From CAYXSX01 sp964467925 (GTDB lineage Bacteria; Pseudomonadota; Alphaproteobacteria; Micavibrionales; Micavibrionaceae): 63,730 nucleotides of DNA. Under the pieces are notes generated by a model. The model made no database searches. It saw only the letters and a list, made by a program, of their open reading frames with translations, and was not told the DNA's origin. Location of the stretch: NCBI GenBank assembly GCA_964467925.1, contig CAYXSX010000009.1, positions 1-63,730 of the forward strand, read 5' to 3'. Position 1 is the first letter of the stretch; each line of letters starts with the position of its first letter. Positions 61,591 to 63,730 of the stretch are shown here, piece after piece. The position numbers and the translations under genes were made by a program.

Positions 61591-63730
61591 ATGGTTATGG
61601 GGCAGGCACAGCGTAAAACTATCGATGATTTCGTCGCCGAGGGGCACACGCCCGTCATGGCGCAGTATATGGCCGTTAAGGACGCCCATCCCGATGCGCT
61701 TGTCTTTTTCCGCATGGGTGATTTTTACGAACTCTTCTTTGATGACGCCGTAGCAGCCGCAGAAACCCTTGATATTACGCTCACCAAGCGCGGCAAGAGC
61801 AACGGTGATGATATCCCGATGTGCGGCGTCCCTTTTCACGCCTGTGAGCCTTATCTCGCCAAGCTCATCAAATCCGGCTTTAAGGTCGCGATAGCTGAGC
61901 AAACAGAAACCCCTGCCGAGGCCAAGGAACGCGTCAAAGCCGAAGGCAAGCCTGCCTCTAAAGCCTTGGTAAATCGCGATGTCGTGCGCGTTGTCACCCA
62001 AGGCACACTGACCGAAGACACGCTATTGGATGCACGGGAAAATAACTATATCGCTGCCCTATCCGAAATCGCCGGACAATTCGGCGTGGCATGGCTGGAG
62101 CTCTCTACCGGCGCGTTCTTTGTTCAACCCTGTGATCAGCTGGAAATCACCGCCGCACTGGAACGTATTGCGCCGAGCGAGATTGTGATTCCGGAGCGCG
62201 TTTACCACAACGTCATCCTGAGCGAAGGGCGCAGCCCGAAGTCGAAGGATCTCAAAGAAAAACAAGAAGATCTTTCGACTTCGCGCCCTCCCGTCGTCGG
62301 GCGCTCCGCTCAAGATGACAAATATACGATTCAAAGCGCACCCCTCTTCGATAGTGAAAATGCCCGCAAGCGCCTAGAAAAGCTCTTCGGTGTTGGCACG
62401 TTGGAAAGCTATGGCGGATTTAGCCGCGCCGAAATCTCTGCCGCTGGCGCGCTGGTCGATTACATTACCCGCACGCAAGCCGGCAACCTCCCCCATATCG
62501 CCGCCCCCCAGCAAATCACAAGCGGGGCGCATCTTGAGATTGATGCCGCCACACGCCGTAATCTGGAACTCACCCGAACGCTAACGGGCGGGCGCAAAGG
62601 CAGCCTTCTCGATTGCATAGACCGCAGTGTCACGGCCGCCGGTGCCCGCCTCCTGCAATCATGGCTGTCTGCGCCGCTCATGGATATAAACGCCATCAAC
62701 GCCCGCCTTGCCCGCGTCGCACTGTTTGCGGGGGACAATAGCCTCAGGGATCGTATCCGTGAGCAACTCAAATCCGTGCCCGATATGGAACGCGCCCTTT
62801 CCCGCCTGACGGTGGGGCGCGGCGGCCCAAGAGACTTGGCGATGATCCGCGACGGCCTTAAGTCTTGCGAAATCCTGCGCGCGCAACTTCAAAGCCATAA
62901 TGAAGCTAAAACTGTACTCTCCGGTTTGCTGGACTCACTCAAACAAAAGCCCGAACTGGCCGCGCTACAAGATCACCTCCAAAAATCCATCATGGAAGAG
63001 CCCCCCGCTCTCCTGCGCGAAGGCGGCTTTGTCCGCGAGGGCTATCACGCCCGCCTGGATGAGCTCAAAACCCTCAAATCCGAAAGCAAACGCCTGATCG
63101 CGGGGCTACAGGGGCGTTATCAAAAAGAGACAAAGATCGACAAGCTCAAGATCAGCTATAACAACGTGCTTGGCTATTTCATCGAAGTTACCGCCAAGAA
63201 CGGCGATGCGTTGATGAATTTTGATGATGGCGGCTCTAACCCGTTTGTCCATCGTCAGACCATGGCGAATGCGATGCGTTTCGTGACCCCGCAACTGGCG
63301 GAGCTTGAGCGCGATATTTCCTCTGCGGGAGAGAAATCCCTCGCTCTTGAACTGGAAATTTTCGAAAATCTTCGCACCGAAATCGCGGGACTTTCGGGCG
63401 ATATTGGCAAAACCGCACAAATCGTAGCGATGCTGGACGTCGCCTCTGGACTCGCCGCCCTTGCCATTGAACGTGACTACACGCAGCCCATCCTGAGTAA
63501 CGACAACAAATTTAATATCGAAGGCGGGCGTCATCCCGTGGTCGAGGCCGCGCTTTCCAAACAAAGCGAAAGCTTCGTGCCTAATGATTGCGACCTCTCG
63601 GGACGCAACCGCCTCTGGCTGCTCACGGGCCCCAACATGGCGGGTAAATCGACCTTCCTGCGCCAGAACGCGCTGATCACGATCATGGCGCAAATGGGCG
63701 CCTTCGTGCCCGCCGCTTCTGCGCAAATCG
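61591..63730 (+). CDS. mutS: DNA mismatch repair protein MutS, 5' part, with in-frame palindromic insertion
   Basis: Mismatch recognition ATPase. The open frame is uninterrupted for 713 codons and runs off the right edge. Mismatch-binding motif FYE (Phe45-Glu47 in FRMGDFYELFFDD), core domain DAATRRNLELT and LLDCIDRSVTAAG, lever/clamp region, then ISYNNVLGYFIEVT and Walker A GPNMAGKS (680-687). Residues 208-243 are encoded by a 108-base palindromic element inserted in the connector domain. The E. coli Walker A is near residue 614, so the protein is ~66 residues longer up to there. ATG at 61591 or 61597; no strong ribosome binding site. Confidence 0.95.
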   Translation, partial: MVMGQAQRKTIDDFVAEGHTPVMAQYMAVKDAHPDALVFFRMGDFYELFFDDAVAAAETLDITLTKRGKSNGDDIPMCGVPFHACEPYLAKLIKSGFKVAIAEQTETPAEAKERVKAEGKPASKALVNRDVVRVVTQGTLTEDTLLDARENNYIAALSEIAGQFGVAWLELSTGAFFVQPCDQLEITAALERIAPSEIVIPERVYHNVILSEGRSPKSKDLKEKQEDLSTSRPPVVGRSAQDDKYTIQSAPLFDSENARKRLEKLFGVGTLESYGGFSRAEISAAGALVDYITRTQAGNLPHIAAPQQITSGAHLEIDAATRRNLELTRTLTGGRKGSLLDCIDRSVTAAGARLLQSWLSAPLMDINAINARLARVALFAGDNSLRDRIREQLKSVPDMERALSRLTVGRGGPRDLAMIRDGLKSCEILRAQLQSHNEAKTVLSGLLDSLKQKPELAALQDHLQKSIMEEPPALLREGGFVREGYHARLDELKTLKSESKRLIAGLQGRYQKETKIDKLKISYNNVLGYFIEVTAKNGDALMNFDDGGSNPFVHRQTMANAMRFVTPQLAELERDISSAGEKSLALELEIFENLRTEIAGLSGDIGKTAQIVAMLDVASGLAALAIERDYTQPILSNDNKFNIEGGRHPVVEAALSKQSESFVPNDCDLSGRNRLWLLTGPNMAGKSTFLRQNALITIMAQMGAFVPAASAQI
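62212..62319. repeat. Palindromic element, family B, inside mutS
   Basis: 108 bases, exactly 36 codons, starting on a codon boundary. GTCATCCTGAGCGAAG...AAGTCGAAGGATCT pairs with AGATCTTTCGACTTCG...CGCTCAAGATGAC, and GGGCGC-type inner stems also pair. It has no stop codon in the mutS frame. It is the same family as the intergenic element at 42639-42749. Confidence 0.92.

Noticed and set aside
62212..62319. Possibility that mutS is a pseudogene broken by the palindrome
   Set aside because: The insertion is 36 whole codons without stop, and conserved MutS text continues in the same frame to Walker A.
63106..63726. Minus-strand open frame of 206 codons at the right edge
   Set aside because: Antisense of mutS, which shows continuous conserved motifs on the plus strand.
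1..63730. tRNA, rRNA, CRISPR array, toxin-antitoxin or defence island
   Set aside because: No T-loop/acceptor patterns, no regularly spaced direct repeats and no recognisable defence genes were seen; a tRNAscan or CRISPR search would be decisive.

Overview
The window is a contiguous, gene-dense stretch of an alphaproteobacterial chromosome with mid-range GC (roughly the mid-50s by eye). The assignment rests on gene content: a Ros/MucR-type regulator, a PhaR/PhaA/PhaB polyhydroxyalkanoate locus, the TauE/TIGR02186 pair, a ribbon-helix-helix gene directly after fumC, and the murJ-trpS, Usp-Nfu, tsaB and ubiE-coaBC-dut neighbourhoods. No tRNA, rRNA, CRISPR array, prophage or complete insertion sequence was recognised. 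A free-living or predatory lineage near Micavibrionales/Rhodospirillales would fit, but this is inference and the genus cannot be read from the sequence.

Layout. 1-7000: the 5' end of ilvD, an orphan gene, two overlapping PH-domain genes behind a group III phosphofructokinase, a DUF465 gene, purE-purK, fumC and a small RHH gene. 7-14.7 kb: a large AsmA-like protein, then the PHA locus (phaA, a 105-aa gene and phaB in one operon, a short PhaC-like synthase, and divergent phaR). 14.8-21 kb: a GGDEF/EAL protein and two long secreted proteins, one coiled-coil and one with a TcpQ-like C-terminus. 21-31.5 kb: prfB with a programmed frameshift, a DJ-1-like protein lacking its cysteine, an OmpA-like lipoprotein, TrkH, a lipoprotein, Hsp33, a lone ABC-2 permease, RecX and a CHASE/PAS histidine kinase. 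31.5-40 kb: CsaA, an EnvZ/OmpR pair, IlvE and a 1565-residue orphan protein. 40-48.5 kb: ychF, pth, rplY, prs, pgeF, midA, lgt, ubiK, ybjN and proC. 48.5-58.2 kb: mucR, tsaB, a degenerate polysaccharide deacetylase, nfuA, usp, the sulfite-exporter-type pair, two small exported or anchored proteins, trpS, murJ and ubiE. 58.2-63.7 kb: a MITE-like element, a membrane-anchored Ala-rich protein, coaBC, dut, an orphan gene, and mutS running off the right end.

Most of the content is housekeeping: purine and branched-chain amino-acid synthesis, translation quality control and termination, envelope lipid and lipoprotein maturation, quinone synthesis, and nucleotide hygiene. The accessory interest is concentrated in four places. 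First, short palindromic elements are abundant; most have ends of the form GTCAT...ATGAC, and one lies in frame inside mutS and adds 36 codons. Second, the prfB frameshift site carries UAA instead of UGA. Third, there is a pair of secreted proteins with a TcpQ-like domain. Fourth, several proteins have lost key residues: DJ-1 without its nucleophile cysteine, a NodB-fold protein without its metal motifs, and MucR without its fourth zinc ligand.
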